Positions 26,090 through 38,699 of a stretch of 64,000 nt of DNA are shown piece by piece. Location: positions 1 to 64,000 of the forward strand of contig CAJQUW010012908.1 in the NCBI GenBank assembly GCA_907163375.1. Reading direction: 5' to 3'. A program made the position numbers and the translations under genes. Source of the DNA: Prostheceraeus crozeri (Eukaryota > Platyhelminthes > Polycladida > Euryleptidae). Position 1 is the first letter of the stretch; every line of letters begins with the position of its first letter. The notes beneath the pieces are model-generated. The model did not search any database. It worked only from the letters and a program-made list of their open reading frames with translations, and was not told where the DNA came from.

Positions 26090-28008
26090 ATTACTTGTCG
26101 TCAGCAATCATTAACTTGCAATTACTCGTCGTCAGCAATCATTTACTTGCAATCACTCGTCGTCAGCAATCATTAACTTGCAATTACTCGTCAGCAATCA
26201 TTTACTTGCAATTACTCTTCGTCAGCAATCATTTACTCTTCGTCAGCAATCATTTACTTGCAATCACTCGTCGTCAGCAATCATTAACTTGCAATTACTC
26301 GTCAGCAATCATTTACTTGCAATTACTCTTCGTCAGCAATCATTTACTTGTAATTACTCGTCAGCAATCATTTACTTGTAATCACTCTTCGTAAGCAAGC
26401 ATTTACTTGCAATTACTCTTCGTCAGCAATCATTTACTTGTAATTACTCGTCAGCAATCATTTACTTGTAATTACTCTTCGTCAGCAATCATTTACTTGC
26501 AATTACTCTTCGTCAGCAATCATTTACTTGCAATTACTCTTCGTCAGCAACCATTTACTTGCAATTACTCTTCGTCAGCAATCATTTACTTGCAATTACT
26601 CTTCGTCAGCAATCATTTACTTGCAATTACTCTTCGTCAGCAATCATTTACTTGTAATTACTCTTCGTCAGCAATCATTTACTTGCAGTTACTCGTCAGC
26701 AATCATTTACTTGCAATTACTCGTCGTCAGCAATCATTTACTTTCAATTACTCTTCGTCAGCAATCATTTACTTGCAATTACTCTTCGTCAGCAATCATT
26801 TACTTGCAGTTACTCGTCAGCAATCATTTACTTGCAATTACTCTTCGTCAGCAATCATTTACTTGCAATTACTCGTCGTCAGCAATCATTTACTTGTAAT
26901 TACTCTTCGTCAGCAATCATTTACTTGCAGTTACTCGTCAGCAATCATTTACTTACAATTACTCTTCGTCAGCAATCATTTACTTGCAATTACTCGTCGT
27001 CAGCAACCATTTACTTGCAATTACTCGTATTCAGCAATCATTAACTTGTAATTACTCGTATTCAGCAATCATTTACTTGTAATCACTCTTCGTCAGCAAT
27101 CATTTACTTGTAATCAATTTTCGTCAGCAATCATTTACTTGCAATTACTCTTCGTCAGCAAGCATTTACTTGCAATTACTCTTCGTCAGCAATCATTTAC
27201 TTGTAATTGCTCTTCGTCAACAATCATTTACTTGTAATCACTCGTCGTCAGCAAGCATTTACTTGCAATTACTCGTCGTCAGCAATCATTTACTTGTAAT
27301 TACTCTTCGTCAGCAAGCATCTACTTGCAATTACTCTTCGTCAGCAATCATTTACTTGCAATTACTCTTCGTCAGCAAGCATTTACTTGCAATTTCTCGT
27401 CGTCAGCAATCATTTACTTGCAATTACTCTTCGTCAGCAATCATTTACTTGTAATCAATTTTCGTCAGCAACCATTTACTTGCAATTACTCGTCGTCAGC
27501 AACCATTTACTTGCAATTACTCTTCGTCAGCAATCATTTACTTGCAATTACTCGTCGTCAGCAATCATTTACTTCCAATCACTCTTCGTCAGCAATCATT
27601 TACTTGCAATTACTCTTCGTCAGCAATCATTAACTTGCAATTACTCGTCGTCAGCAATCATTAACTTGTAAAATTAGTCGTCGTCAGCAATCATTTACTT
27701 GCAATTACTCTTCGTCAGCAATCATTAACTTGCAATCAATCGTCGCCAGCAATCATTTACTTGCCATTACTCTTCGTCAGCAATCATTTAATTTCAATTA
27801 CTCTTCGTCAGCAATCATTTAATAGCAATTACTCTTCGTCAGCAACCATTTGCTTGTAATTACTCTTCGTCAGTAATCATTTACTTGCAGTTACTCGTCG
27901 TCAGCAATCATTTACTTGCAGTTACTCGTCGTCAGCAATCATTTACTTGCAATTACTCGTATTCAGCAACCATTTACTTGCAATTACTCGTCGTCAGCAA
28001 TCAAGCAT
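26090..28008. repeat. 31-bp minisatellite in receptor intron
   Basis: About 60 copies of a 31-bp unit (AGCAATCATTTACTTGCAAT + TACTCTTCGTC) with 28-bp variants that lack three bases. Because 31 is not a multiple of three and the unit has no stop codon on the plus strand, long frames appear in all three plus frames; none is a gene. The array lies wholly in the intron between receptor exons 28651-28910 and 25585-25980. Confidence 0.95.
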
Positions 28009-28650
28009 TTGCAATTATCAGTGTCAGACCGAGCGGCTAAAATTGAGATCAGTAGACGACTGCTGTCTATCAGCCTCACTAACTGAAACAATCGAAATTC
28101 GGATTTCTATGGTTGCAATAACCGGCTGGTTTCATTGTTTCAAGCCGCGATATATTGTAATAGCTTTGTTATTTGACTGCAAGAATGTCAGTTGAATTCA
28201 TTGAACAATTTGATGTGAATGTAAACGTTGACAAAAACATCATGATAAAGAACAAGAACTTGATCCATCCGTATAAAGGGATAACAAAGTACGCGCAGTG
28301 ATCGTCTGATTGAAGATCAACCTGAGCCGAAGCTAATCATCACATCTAGTGCGAAATCCGCACCTCCGATTCTAAACTGTCCTACTTAACTGCCGGTACA
28401 GCATGATCTGTGTGTATGTAAAAGTTCCATGTCTTTTTTCAGTCTACTTCTAGTTGAAAACTGATCGTCGCCTCCCAAATCATCGACTGCACTGACTGCC
28501 GTCCCACCCGGTTCCTACCCTATACCGCTATTGTTATGGCAAGCGCCGTTGATAGCCAAACTGAATTATCAAAGAAATTCATATCAGATTCGGCAGATTG
28601 CGAGCATGTGCGCAGTAACATGATTTATACAATTGATGAAAACGACTCAC

Positions 28651-28910
28651 TTGGAATCTGCCATTTCCATCTCTCACAGTTTCATTATTCTGCTGCTCTC
28701 TTTGTAGCCGCTCATTCAATCGTTTTGCTTTCCGCTTTGAGCGAGCTCCCCAATAAGTGTAATTTACTGCCGCATACTCCAATAGAGCAGCAAAGACGAA
28801 TACAAAACACATCACTAAGTAGATATCTATTGCTTTCACGTAAGATATGCGTGGGAGGGAAGAACGCACTCCGGTACTGATCGTCGTCATCGTCAGTACA
28901 GTTGTAATTC
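28651..28910 (-). CDS. Cys-loop receptor exon: M2, M3 and loop
   Basis: Acceptor ATTGATTTTCAG and donor CAA|GTGAGT flank a 260-bp exon. It encodes [20 protein letters not shown], the pore-lining M2, then [20 protein letters not shown] for M3, then LLEYAAVNY and a basic start of the cytoplasmic loop. [12 protein letters not shown] after the preceding exon's TSARV is the anion-channel form of M2 (cation channels have GEKV and differ here). The match is closest to GABA-A beta-type subunits from memory. It begins in phase 1 with the GA that completes a Gly codon split with the upstream exon. Confidence 0.92.
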
Positions 28911-29189
28911 CTGAAAATCAATTGAACATGACATGGCGTAGACCAACAATACACAAATAATTCTTTTTGCTCAATTGTGTCACAACATTTCACGGAGACA
29001 AGGGGAAATATTATGAAGAATCGAAAATTACGGTATCTGGTGCAAATGTGAAATACAAAATGAATTAACTTTGTTTCTACTGTGAAGCAAGCAAGCGCCT
29101 TTCTTCCAAGTTGCCGAGTTGAATTTTCTAACTTTCATTCTGTCATTCCGAGGACTAATAAAGAATGCAGTGTGTCTATTCGGTCTTTG

Positions 29190-29265
29190 GCTTGGTCCGA
29201 CTAAGAATCGACCTCAGGTCCTTCGGACGCAGAGCAAGCACTCTACCACAAGGCTACTGCACCGT
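29190..29265 (-). repeat. tRNA-like SINE head or tRNA pseudogene
   Basis: On the minus strand a pol III A-box-like block (TGGTAGAGTGCTTGCTC) is followed about 35 bases later by a B-box-like block (GGTCGATTC, one T short of GGTTCGATTC). The cloverleaf is not intact, so I call it a tRNA-derived SINE or decayed tRNA rather than a tRNA gene. Confidence 0.5.
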
Positions 29266-29329
29266 TGTAGGAAGCTCAGGAAAATTTCATCAGAATATGA
29301 AAAGTTGAGTTCAACAGTCTTTTTAGTTT

Positions 29330-29534
29330 GACTTTCAAGACTTTTGACATAAGAATGGCGCCAGTATATGTTTAGGATACCACGATTGCTTGGTTGAAAA
29401 TTGTCAACATTCATTTTAATTCTGTTGATATGTTCATTAGAGTAACCATTGGCAGTGAAAATACCTTTGATGATAGAGAAACTACTTTCGTAGGCATTTT
29501 GACTAGTACTTAACCGCTTTGCCCGAATAATCAA
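29330..29534 (-). pseudogene. Fragment resembling a Penelope-like RT
   Basis: The minus-strand frame encodes IIRAKRLSTSQNAYESSFSI then a stretch ending FTANGYSNEHINRI. This resembles the thumb region after the catalytic core of Penelope-like reverse transcriptases (RA..L...., F..NGYP..FI). The fragment is short and the assignment is from memory. Confidence 0.35.
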
Positions 29535-29880
29535 GGCGCGAATGGCCGACGTTTTATATCTAACAGGAGCATGAGCACTGTTAGGAATGTATAAACCAGT
29601 GTTGGTATCTTTCCAAACATTTCTAATTTCTAAACATTTGCACTCTGCTGACCTTGACGATTTCTCGATAATCTACAAAACGAAATACACAAAAATAGCT
29701 GAAAGTATCGCTCTTTGCCATAGCACTGACAGAACCTTGCTGAATGAACACGATCCCTCATTTAAGCTGCGGGTCTTTCTGTGACTGTCGCAATTTTATT
29801 GAGTACTATTCTCTTTTAACTTTAATCATTGTTGTACATATATACATGTAAGTCGATTTTTTCCCTGCCTGTACATGCAC

Positions 29881-29908
29881 CTGATGATGGTCTAAAATAG
29901 ACTGAAAC
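29881..29908 (+). other. Hammerhead-core-like motif
   Basis: CTGATGA, a short stem (GTCTA...TAGAC) and GAAAC occur in the spacing of a hammerhead ribozyme core; AAGTCGAT/ATCGACTT form an outer stem at 29850-29857 and 29921-29928. Stem III and the cleavage site do not pair convincingly. A related motif is at 30291-30333. Confidence 0.3.
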
Positions 29909-31457
29909 CGGTCGTGACACATCGACTTTTCATTTTGAAATGAATTTGGGCAGCCTCGCGTAAAATGCTTATTAATTAAGGTGCATATTCATAGTGAACA
30001 TCAAGCAAACCCTGCATCGAGTTCACACTCTCTTCCCTTAAAGCGGAAATGAAATGGAGAGAAAGAAGGAAGAACTTAAATTTATTAGCCAGCTAATGAC
30101 TGACTGGTCCTTCGGCCTCAACATGCAGCATGTATTCCAACGATCCTCTGATCTATGATCCACAATCCCCTAGCTGTATGTAAAAAGTAGACTTCCATTT
30201 CTATAACATTGTTCTATGACTCCACTGATCATTTGAATTTTTCCCAAGCCGTTTATGTAATAGGCCTTTCTATGGTAGGAAGAGTTTATCCTGAGGAAGA
30301 GTAGAAGTTCAATTTTTGACTTCCACTCGAAACCGGTCGAATTATATTCATATTGCCCGATTTCTGTGACGTTTTCCTTTATAAATACTTCGAAATATTT
30401 TCACATCGTCAACCGATCCGTCGCATTGAGCTGTTTTTCTAAATTTCAAAATAATTACGAAACTGCAAGGTGATGTTATCCTTGGAAACAAAATTTCACA
30501 GGTTTTTTTATTAGTATCGGGTAATATCGATAGTTAATCAGCTATTTTTCCTGCAAATGTATTACAACTTCAGGAAAGTAGTAAAATTGCGTGCAGTAAA
30601 TTACACTGATAAATACTTAACTCTCAAAGGTACAACAGAAGCTTCGTGAGCGTCTCCCTCATACTGACAGATATGAAAACTTGAAGTGAGTCGCCGGATT
30701 TTACAATATATTGCCGTTCATCAGTGAGAACCAGTCAACTTCTTTCACACGCAAACGTTTTGGTATAATTATCACATGCAACTATAATGATTTCTATCAA
30801 TACGACACAACATTTTTGCTATATTGCATCAGTGGATGTATTTGGATTCTTGCCACCGCTGAAACGGCTTTCGCGGTTCATATGGGCATAAATGTAATTG
30901 CGATTTTCTGAGTGCTGTGCACCAATTCCAGAAGGTTGCCCTCTGGAATATTATTCAGGAAGGTTTGAACTATAGAAATACACAAGGCAACCAAAACAGG
31001 CATGAAGTGTCCATTCATCTAAAAATCTGGGGTGGTTCTCCCCGACTTCGGATGATGCAGTTTTAATGAATACTAATGACTCATTCAAGTTCTTTGGCTG
31101 CTTTGAGTTACATGTTTTCAGATACATAACTGTCGGGTAATATCGACAGCAACCTCGATAAGCACCCAACAGCATCTTTTTCAACAGGATATTACCTTGT
31201 GTTTCATCATTATTGCTTGCTGTCTCACAGAATATTACCTTCACAAGACTTGAAGCATCCTTACTGTATGTGATAGACATGTCGGTTATTATCGACAGAT
31301 AAAATCAGTTTTAGGGCTCTCACAGTTGTTTTTCTCAGTAATAATATGAATTATTGAATCCAAACAATCTCTTTTTACACAAATTCAGTAATCCATCGGT
31401 TTAGCATGCGATTCTACGTGAAACCTAATTTGTGTAGCCTATGATGATATTCGTATA

Positions 31458-31581
31458 ATACTGCAAAACAGCAAATTTTCGCGATTTCATGGTCATGCAC
31501 CATTCGCCATATCCATGGTAAGGAATATTCGCGAGACACTCACCCTCGCGAAATTAGCTAAAACTTGTTGTTTTGCAGTAT
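31458..31581. repeat. MITE-like element with inverted ends
   Basis: ATACTGCAAAACAGCAA at the left end pairs with TTGTTGTTTTGCAGTAT at the right over a 124-bp element; inner TTTTCGCGA/TCGCGAAA also pair. Confidence 0.7.
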
Positions 31582-32359
31582 CGACACACAGCGGGGTGAT
31601 ATTGACAGTCCCCTAACGAAGTGTTAGAGGATGTAATAAACAAGTACAAACTAAATACATGGGTAGAAGCATAATAAACTTTGACGATGATGGATTCATC
31701 TGTCTAGAATGCCTTCAGCTATGAAATTTCGCATTTTCAGGCAATCAGAGAGGCAACAGACATCCAAACTTTGGCTTCACGGAATGTAAACATCAATGTA
31801 TAACATCAATGGCTTGCTGTACCTGGCATATTTTGATGTCACGTTTTGGGACTGTCGATCTTACCCGACAAAGTGTCGATATTTTGCATTGATATATATT
31901 TTTTGTTGTTTTGTTATTCTTGATTTCGAGGTCTACAAGACCTTACTGATACCTTTCGTTTAATTTCAGTTGTTCTTTTCCTTCTTGATGCTGATCTTTT
32001 CTACTGATCTTCGTATAATTTAGTAGCAATTGATTTTCTTTGCATATTAAATTAAATTAAATGTCTTTATCTAATTTCACGCATTTGTGTAGAGTCTTTT
32101 CTGTTTTTCTAAATTCATGCTTTTCCGTTATTGTCAATGTTTTTAGAATGATGAACGAATACCATTTTATTGCAAAGTATTTATTTAGCGATGTTTCGGT
32201 CTCTTACACAGACCATTTTCAAGCTTACATTATGAAAAGTGAGCTACAGTAATATTGAAATTTCAAAATTATCTCAACTATCAAACAGTTGTATAAAAAG
32301 CTCAAAGATATGTACACAGATAGTTTAAAAAGGGAAATAGAAATCAAGAAATGATATTC

Positions 32360-32641
32360 AGATGCCTTGTCAATATCAATCCTTTATCGTGTTGATTCAA
32401 TTTAAGTGCAATCTCTTTGATCAATATAGCCTATCTGCAATGAATTCGTATCTGCATAGCGAGCTAAAATTTCAGTATTTGTTATTAAATTTCTTAGTTT
32501 TTGTTGATGTACATTTATGTGATGAGATTTAATAGAACCATTGTTCTCATGTTGTTTCATCCTCACGTTCACTAAATTTGTTGTATATCCTATATAATCA
32601 GCATTATTACACATGCTCTCATTGCAAGAATATTGATACAC
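32360..32641 (-). pseudogene. Penelope-like element GIY-YIG nuclease fragment
   Basis: The minus-strand frame encodes SCNESMCNNADYIGYTTNLV followed by basic and HH-containing segments (RMKQHENNGSIKSHHINVH), then a frame change near 32430 into ILIKEIALKLNQH. YIGYTT with the downstream R..H and E positions is the GIY-YIG endonuclease found at the C-terminus of Penelope-like retroelements. Only this domain survives; the RT part is absent, and the frameshift makes it inactive. A motif typical of Penelope ends (GGTCTGTGTAAGAGACCGAAAC) lies downstream at 32180-32230 on the same strand. Confidence 0.65.
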
Positions 32642-33807
32642 AATTTATATATATATAATGAAATATATATATTATGTATTATTATGACATCATTGCAGTT
32701 TGAGTTTTGCACATTTTGCTTCTCACCAAGAATCACAAATTGTATCAATGAATTGATAGGTTCAAACAAGAAGAATTATTTGGATATCATAATTCACATC
32801 AAAGCTACGAAATACAGACGTGAGAGCTCGAAGACCATTTTACTGTCGATAATAACCAGATATCACCCTATATGTACCCTATCGTACAATAGAAGGTGGA
32901 AAAACCGACATCTCCGATGTTTCTAGCTGACAAAATACTTCCATTTGGTAATGAAATCACTCTTTCACTGTGGACTATGGGAAAAGCAAAAAATGTAGGT
33001 AACATTTCTCCATTAGAACCTGGAAAAGTTGAAATATTCAGGAGTAATATCATCACATGGAATATTAATGGGCGACATTTTGCCCCTTCCTCTGAAAAGG
33101 GATTCTTGACTTGGAGACATACATTTCTGAGCCGCTTCGATTGGCTATTACGAATATGTTTCTTTGAAACTGAACATCAGTTTCCGCACAGCTCCTTCCT
33201 GTTGGAGTTCTAGTTGAAAGTATTGAGCATGCTCTCCCAAACTCCTGAGACACTTTTCCAAATTGCTGCCTTTTTCTCAGGATTATGTAACTGTCTCAGC
33301 TCGGACGACTATGAGTTTGTGTCACGCGCATTTTTAAAAAATCACAAAAGGTTGCGTAGCCAAAAACTTGAGACCTCAAATATCAATTCTTCACAATCAT
33401 GAAATTTTCAATGTCATCTGAAACTCAAGTAGGGTCAAGGTTAGTGTCGCTTGCCTGGCCTGCCATGCGTGCACTGTAAATCTGTACATGAATAAGGCTT
33501 CAGGCAAAAGTTTTTTGCGGCTCTAATATGCATTCGGACTCCCCAAAACCGTTTTCCTTCTCTACAAGTACATTAGGCCTATTGTATTTATGGGGATATT
33601 ACAATGTACATCAATGCGAAAATCGCAAGAATTTCACAAAAAAGACGTTGATCTCTTCTGAAATACTCACATCCATACAAAGTCAACTTGAAATTTCGTA
33701 TCGAAAGTCCGAGCGTGAAATAATCTCCATAAACGTGTTCAAACAGCGTATGAAACAATTCCATCTAATGAAGACATATGAAGAACTTTAGAGCTTCAAC
33801 AACTTAC

Positions 33808-33960
33808 CTAATGCGACTCTTGCGGAAGTTGCCTCATGATTGATCCAGAAAGAAACCCATGATAACATAACAATCAAAATAGAAGGAAGGTAAGTTTGAA
33901 AGACAAAAAATCCAACATTTCTCCGGAGCTTAAAACTCAGAGATAATCTCTGATATTTTC
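33808..33960 (-). CDS. Cys-loop receptor exon: M1 to start of M2
   Basis: Acceptor CTTGTTTGCATTTCAG and donor TTAG|GTAAGTTG bound a 153-bp exon. It encodes [38 protein letters not shown] (M1 with its conserved Pro) and [12 protein letters not shown]. The 153-bp size and both splice phases are those of the M1 exon of GABA-A-type genes, and the split Gly codon is completed by the exon at 28910. The extracellular ligand-binding exons should lie at higher coordinates, but I could not identify them before the Polinton. Confidence 0.92.
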
Positions 33961-35087
33961 CTGAAATGCAAACAAGCGGATTCATTTACAGGGAACAATA
34001 ATATGAGAAGGAAAACTTCGCATTTTGGAATTATGAATTACTGAGAATTAACAAAATATCATGGGAATGAAGCCTTTTCCATTGATATGAAGTCTCATTG
34101 ATGAATGAACTTAGTAGTAAGGTGAAGGAAAATATTTCATCGCTTTGTCAGGCTTCTAAGTAGGAAAGAGCCTTTGAGACTTAAAGTAATTAGGAAAAAG
34201 TAGGCCTACTGTTTGCCTCAATAGGTCTTCTCCACCTATTTCTTTGACATTCGAACGACAGTGTATTATAAAGATTCCTTTAGTAGTTTCTCCTAAATTA
34301 GCTTTCAACGACTTTGGATGCTATTTTTTACGGTGGCTTCAGTATGATGCTCAAAAGACAGACTACTCTCATTCGAAAATTCACTAAACTAGCGATAGAA
34401 AAACTAACTAAATTCTGCCGGTGCTTGTCATGCTTTAAACATTTATTCTTCACTGGTCAAGTATAGAGCAAGTGCTTATCACCATCAACTGGCTTCTCCA
34501 AGAGAATTTTCCTAACGTGCCTGTTGTATCCTCATGGGAGAATACCTGAGAGGGTTCGAACAATTAGCCCTCTATAGTGAACGATGACTTGTACATCGTA
34601 GGATTTCGTCGATTGAAGTTGCTATACACTTCAGACCTCCAGCGGAAGATTATTTGATCTTTCATTATCTTTCACAAGAGCCTTGATGGCCCGATTACAT
34701 TCACTGTAGCTACCCTGTGAGTCCGGTGTAGTGAACGAAATCATTTTTCGGCTAAACAATCCAATTCAACGTAAGTAGTCAATGTCACGTCATTCACCCA
34801 AAACCTATACTACTCAAATTACTTTATAAAGAGCAAGTGCATGATGATCTTGGTGCTGCTTGAGATCATGAATTGAAGATACTGCCTCACAAAATTGAGG
34901 CCGTAGACATAGTACTTCTTCCTTAATCAGAGAAAACATAGAGAATCTCATTTCAACTGACAACTTCAATCTGTTTCCGATTGTGTTCACATTTCCTTCA
35001 CTTTGATCCTGTCTCGCAAGAAGAGGAACGTGTAGAACTCGGCAGACACGCACAATCGTAGCATACATGAGGTCTACATCATTCTGT

Positions 35088-35525
35088 GACAGTCTCATTG
35101 TCGGCCTCGTTCCCTGCAGAAACTCGCTCTGGATGCCGGACTATGAGGTGTACATCATTCTGTGAAAGTCTCATTGTCGGCCTCGTTCCCTGCAGAAACT
35201 CGCTCTGGATGCCGGACTATGAGGTGTACATCATTCTGTGACAGTCTCATTGTCGGCCTCGTTCCCTGCAGAAACTCGTGCTGGCTGCCGGACTATGAGG
35301 TGTACATCATTCTGTGAAAGTCTCATTGTCGGCCTCGTTCCCTGCACAAACTCGTGCTGGCTGCCGGACTATGAGGTGTACATCATTCTCTGAAAGTCTC
35401 ATTTTCAGCCTTGTTCCCTGCAGAAACTCGTGCTGGCTGCCGGACTATGAGGTGTACATCATTCTGTGAAAGTCTCATTTTCGGCTTCGTTCTCTGCAGA
35501 AACTCGTGCTGGCTACCGGACTATA
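35088..35525. repeat. 76-bp tandem repeat, about six copies
   Basis: Units begin near GTCTCATTGTCGGCCTCG and contain TTCCCTGCAGAAACTCG and GCCGGACTATGAGGTGTACA. Later copies differ at a few positions (CTCTGGATG versus GTGCTGGCTG). Each unit carries an acceptor-like TTCCCTGCAG and a donor-like GAG|GTGTAC about 28 bases apart, but I see no evidence that it is spliced. Confidence 0.85.
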
Positions 35526-37559
35526 TCTTCCATTTTGTATTTATTGATCGATTACAGCAATCTTTCATGAGCCATGGGCGCTTCTTTCATTTCGTACCAT
35601 TTTCGACAGGAAATGAAATACCTGTCCTGAAATGATGTGAAAATAGATTTAATTAAAGATTTACGTCGTGGTGTCACACATCCTGTGTAAACATATGAAC
35701 ACTTCCAAAGTTTGGAATTTTTTCATATAAAGAGTTTTTCCGTCGCTGTGTGTAATAGGTGTCACAGGGTCCGCTGCTCTACAGCGGGGGTCCGCCAACC
35801 AGGGCATACAGGGAATTAAAGGACCCGAAATGCAAACCTGGTTGGTTTTCCTGCTGACGAACCCAAAGCGTGACTCACCGGTGTCGAGATTTGTGTATAA
35901 CAATTGTAATTTTCCTTCGCCTATTGTTGTAAGATAGCTTTCTTTCGATTTGTGTGTTATGATAGAACATTTTGACTTTGCCTGTGAGAATGGTGATTTC
36001 CTCTGAAAGACTACCTAAAATACTACAATTTTGTAAACTTATGAAATATTCGGATATATTTTCAATGTTGCACATCATTGAAAGTAAAGCTCACTAATTC
36101 TCAACTCATGTCACGGATGTTAACACAATGGCGATTTCTTCAGTCGTTGACAGTTAGAAAATGTGATATATTGACCGGCGAACAAGTTGATCATCAAGAA
36201 TGAAGTTGGGATTATCATCTTATGCAATTGACTGATCCAATTTATATTGGTGAGATTGTGATGGATAACATTCATTCCGAGACTTCAAGTGAAGACCACA
36301 CGCAATATTCTTGTGACTGCGCTAGTTGAAGTTGACGTCTGAAACTTAATTAGTTTTGGGATCTCACTTCTCCATCTTAGCCTTCGATCTTATTCATAAC
36401 AAGATGTTTTAGAAATCAAATTTCAGATCCTTGTGAGAACCGCAATGATGAACACCGCGATTGATTGCAGAGAACGCTTTATCAGGACCCACGCCTATCA
36501 ACTTCTTTTTATATCTCCTGAAAAAGTCGGATGGAAGTTCAGATATTTGTGACTTTTGGTTGTATGTATTAATTTGGGCAAAATTGACTTGCAGCAAGGT
36601 CATTTTTAAAAGTACTTTTTAGAAAATTGATAGTTTTTCATTTAGAGTAGCATTGATTCAATGTTTCTGTATTTTATATGTACATGATATCAATGCATGT
36701 GCACTTCAAGATTGTTAACATACACATTCACCTTATCTGCCAAAATGAGCACATGTAATGTATGCATGTAAATGTAAAATGTGAAGCTATGACGTTTTGA
36801 TGTGAATTTTTAGATATGAAATCCACAGAATAATGCAAAATAAATATCACCATTCGAAAGATTGCATTCGGAATGTATCATAACCTTTTGTTTACAGCGA
36901 ACAAGTCATTAGAACGAGACATTTGTAAAGATAGAAAAATGCAATAATACATGAAAAGATATTATTTACGTTCAAATTGCTATTTATTAACGTAGAATAT
37001 TATACTTGTAACACCATATAGGCATACTTGAGTAAAAGTTTTCAGAAATACTTTAGCAACTTTTTAAGGAACAACTTTTGAAGAGTCAAAAAAATACAAA
37101 GATTCATGAAAAATGAAAAAAAAGAAAATGCGAATTTTGAATTTGAACTTTTAGTATGAAGGTCTTCCAATCATGCAAAATAGGCACTATCATTCGAAAG
37201 AGACTCGAAATATGGTGCAACCCTGTTTTCAAGAAGTTTTATCCATCGGAAAATGGAAAATTTGAGGGGGGCACAGACCACAGGGCCACGACGCTAAAAA
37301 TCTCCCGGTCCTCATAGGGTTGAGGCGATGGATTGCTGCGTTGTCTTGCAAGTGAAACTGTTGTGAAATGACAATGACTGCTCACTTCTTCCTAGTTGAG
37401 AAGTTTCACTCACGAAGACATCTCTATATTTCTTGATAAATTATAACTTTTTGGACTTTTTTTCTGGTCATTGTGCAGCTTTGTGAACACTTCAAATCAT
37501 GCCTTGAGAACTTCTGTCCTTCACTGCATGTCATTGAGCAACCCTAACTTTGATTTCTC

Positions 37560-37855
37560 AATGTCATTTTTCACCTTCCCAAAGAGGCAAGACACCTTAC
37601 GAGTTACGTAAATAGAAGCATCACATTCACGTACTGCAAGGCGATCAACAATCAAGACACCATTGCAAAAATTGAAAACCGCTTGTTCAAGGTCACTCAC
37701 TACCAACGAAACGCATCCACTGCACAAGTTCCTTCTTCCTAAGATAAACTGCGACCGGAATCTAAGAAGACCGCATTCATTACAAAGAACAGTGAGAAAC
37801 AACATCGGAAGGAACTTCTTCAACCGAATGCTTCACGCTGACTTTACCATTTGAC
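37560..37855 (+). pseudogene. Possible LINE 3' end fragment
   Basis: The plus-strand frame ends HPLHKFLLPKINCDRNLRRP ... NFFNRMLHADFTI before a stop, which resembles the C-terminal end of some LINE reverse transcriptases. Short and weak; no 5' part is recognisable. Confidence 0.3.
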
Positions 37856-37895
37856 ATTTCCGCCTTCAGTATACCACTCCCTTTATCTGACTGAC

Positions 37896-38091
37896 TTAGG
37901 CCTCAGCCACACTGAAAGCAAAGCAAACACGAGCGTCCCGATCAAACTCGTGTCCGCAAGCTGAAAATCGCTCTGGTTTGCTGTGCTCGCAGTGTGGGAT
38001 TCTATAACTGCTGCAATGATGACTTTATATTTGCTGCAAAACGCTTTGCTCGGAAACCCTTGGAAAAGCTCGCAGTGTGGCTGAGGTCTTA
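37896..38091. repeat. MITE with 19-bp inverted ends
   Basis: TTAGGCCTCAGCCACACTG at the left end matches the inverse of CAGTGTGGCTGAGGTCTTA at the right, spanning about 196 bp with no coding capacity. It is a typical non-autonomous DNA transposon layout; family not determined. Confidence 0.75.
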
Positions 38092-38699
38092 CGAAGTAAT
38101 TGACATAATTGTCTTTCTTCATCTATTGTAATCCGTCATGCGTTTGTCATATCGGAATAAATCTTTTTATTATTAATACTCTTCACTTATCTCTACAACT
38201 TTGGTCGTATTTTCAAACACGATGGAAATATTACTGAACACAGTTCATTGTTAATGACACAGTTAGCGGAGCTGTCAATGATAGTAAACAGCAAGCACAT
38301 CGGTTATTGGCAATTTGCGAGGAACTTTTAAGAGCTTCTAAGAATGATCAAACAGGGGACTGTTGAGGGTAGAGGACGAGGGCAAAACAACATGCCGGTT
38401 TTGCGCATAACATCTGAATGAAATCAGATTGCTCGAGTCGGACTGAAGTCATTTGAATATAACAAATAAAATTCAAATTTCCAAGATTTCCGGAAGTACT
38501 TTCGAATTCTCCTTCAATTTCCGCCACTCCATGTATTCCGTTAGTGCAGTACCGGGAATAGATTTTTAATACGAACAGCACGAATCGCTGGACTCGATCA
38601 AATGAGCATAAGAGTCCAGTGATGAAGTAAAAACATTTATAATACATGAGTTACATGTGTAACATTTCTACTTCAAATTATCAAAAGCTGAAAATCTTT

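Noticed and set aside
26090..28008. CRISPR array or repeat protein gene
   Set aside because: Repeats are contiguous without unique spacers, and all three frames are open because the unit lacks stops; the host is eukaryotic.
28536..28880. Plus-strand frame of 114 codons
   Set aside because: It is the antisense shadow of the receptor M2-M3 exon.
29190..29265. Functional tRNA gene
   Set aside because: The B box is one base short and the cloverleaf does not close; a SINE head or pseudogene is more likely.
34814..35098. Minus-strand exon adjoining the 76-bp repeats
   Set aside because: It begins in a repeat unit and shows no receptor or other recognisable domain, although it has an acceptor-like TGCAG upstream.
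38348..38647. 99-codon minus-strand frame as a receptor extracellular exon
   Set aside because: No Cys-loop, ligand-binding motif or matching splice phase could be found.
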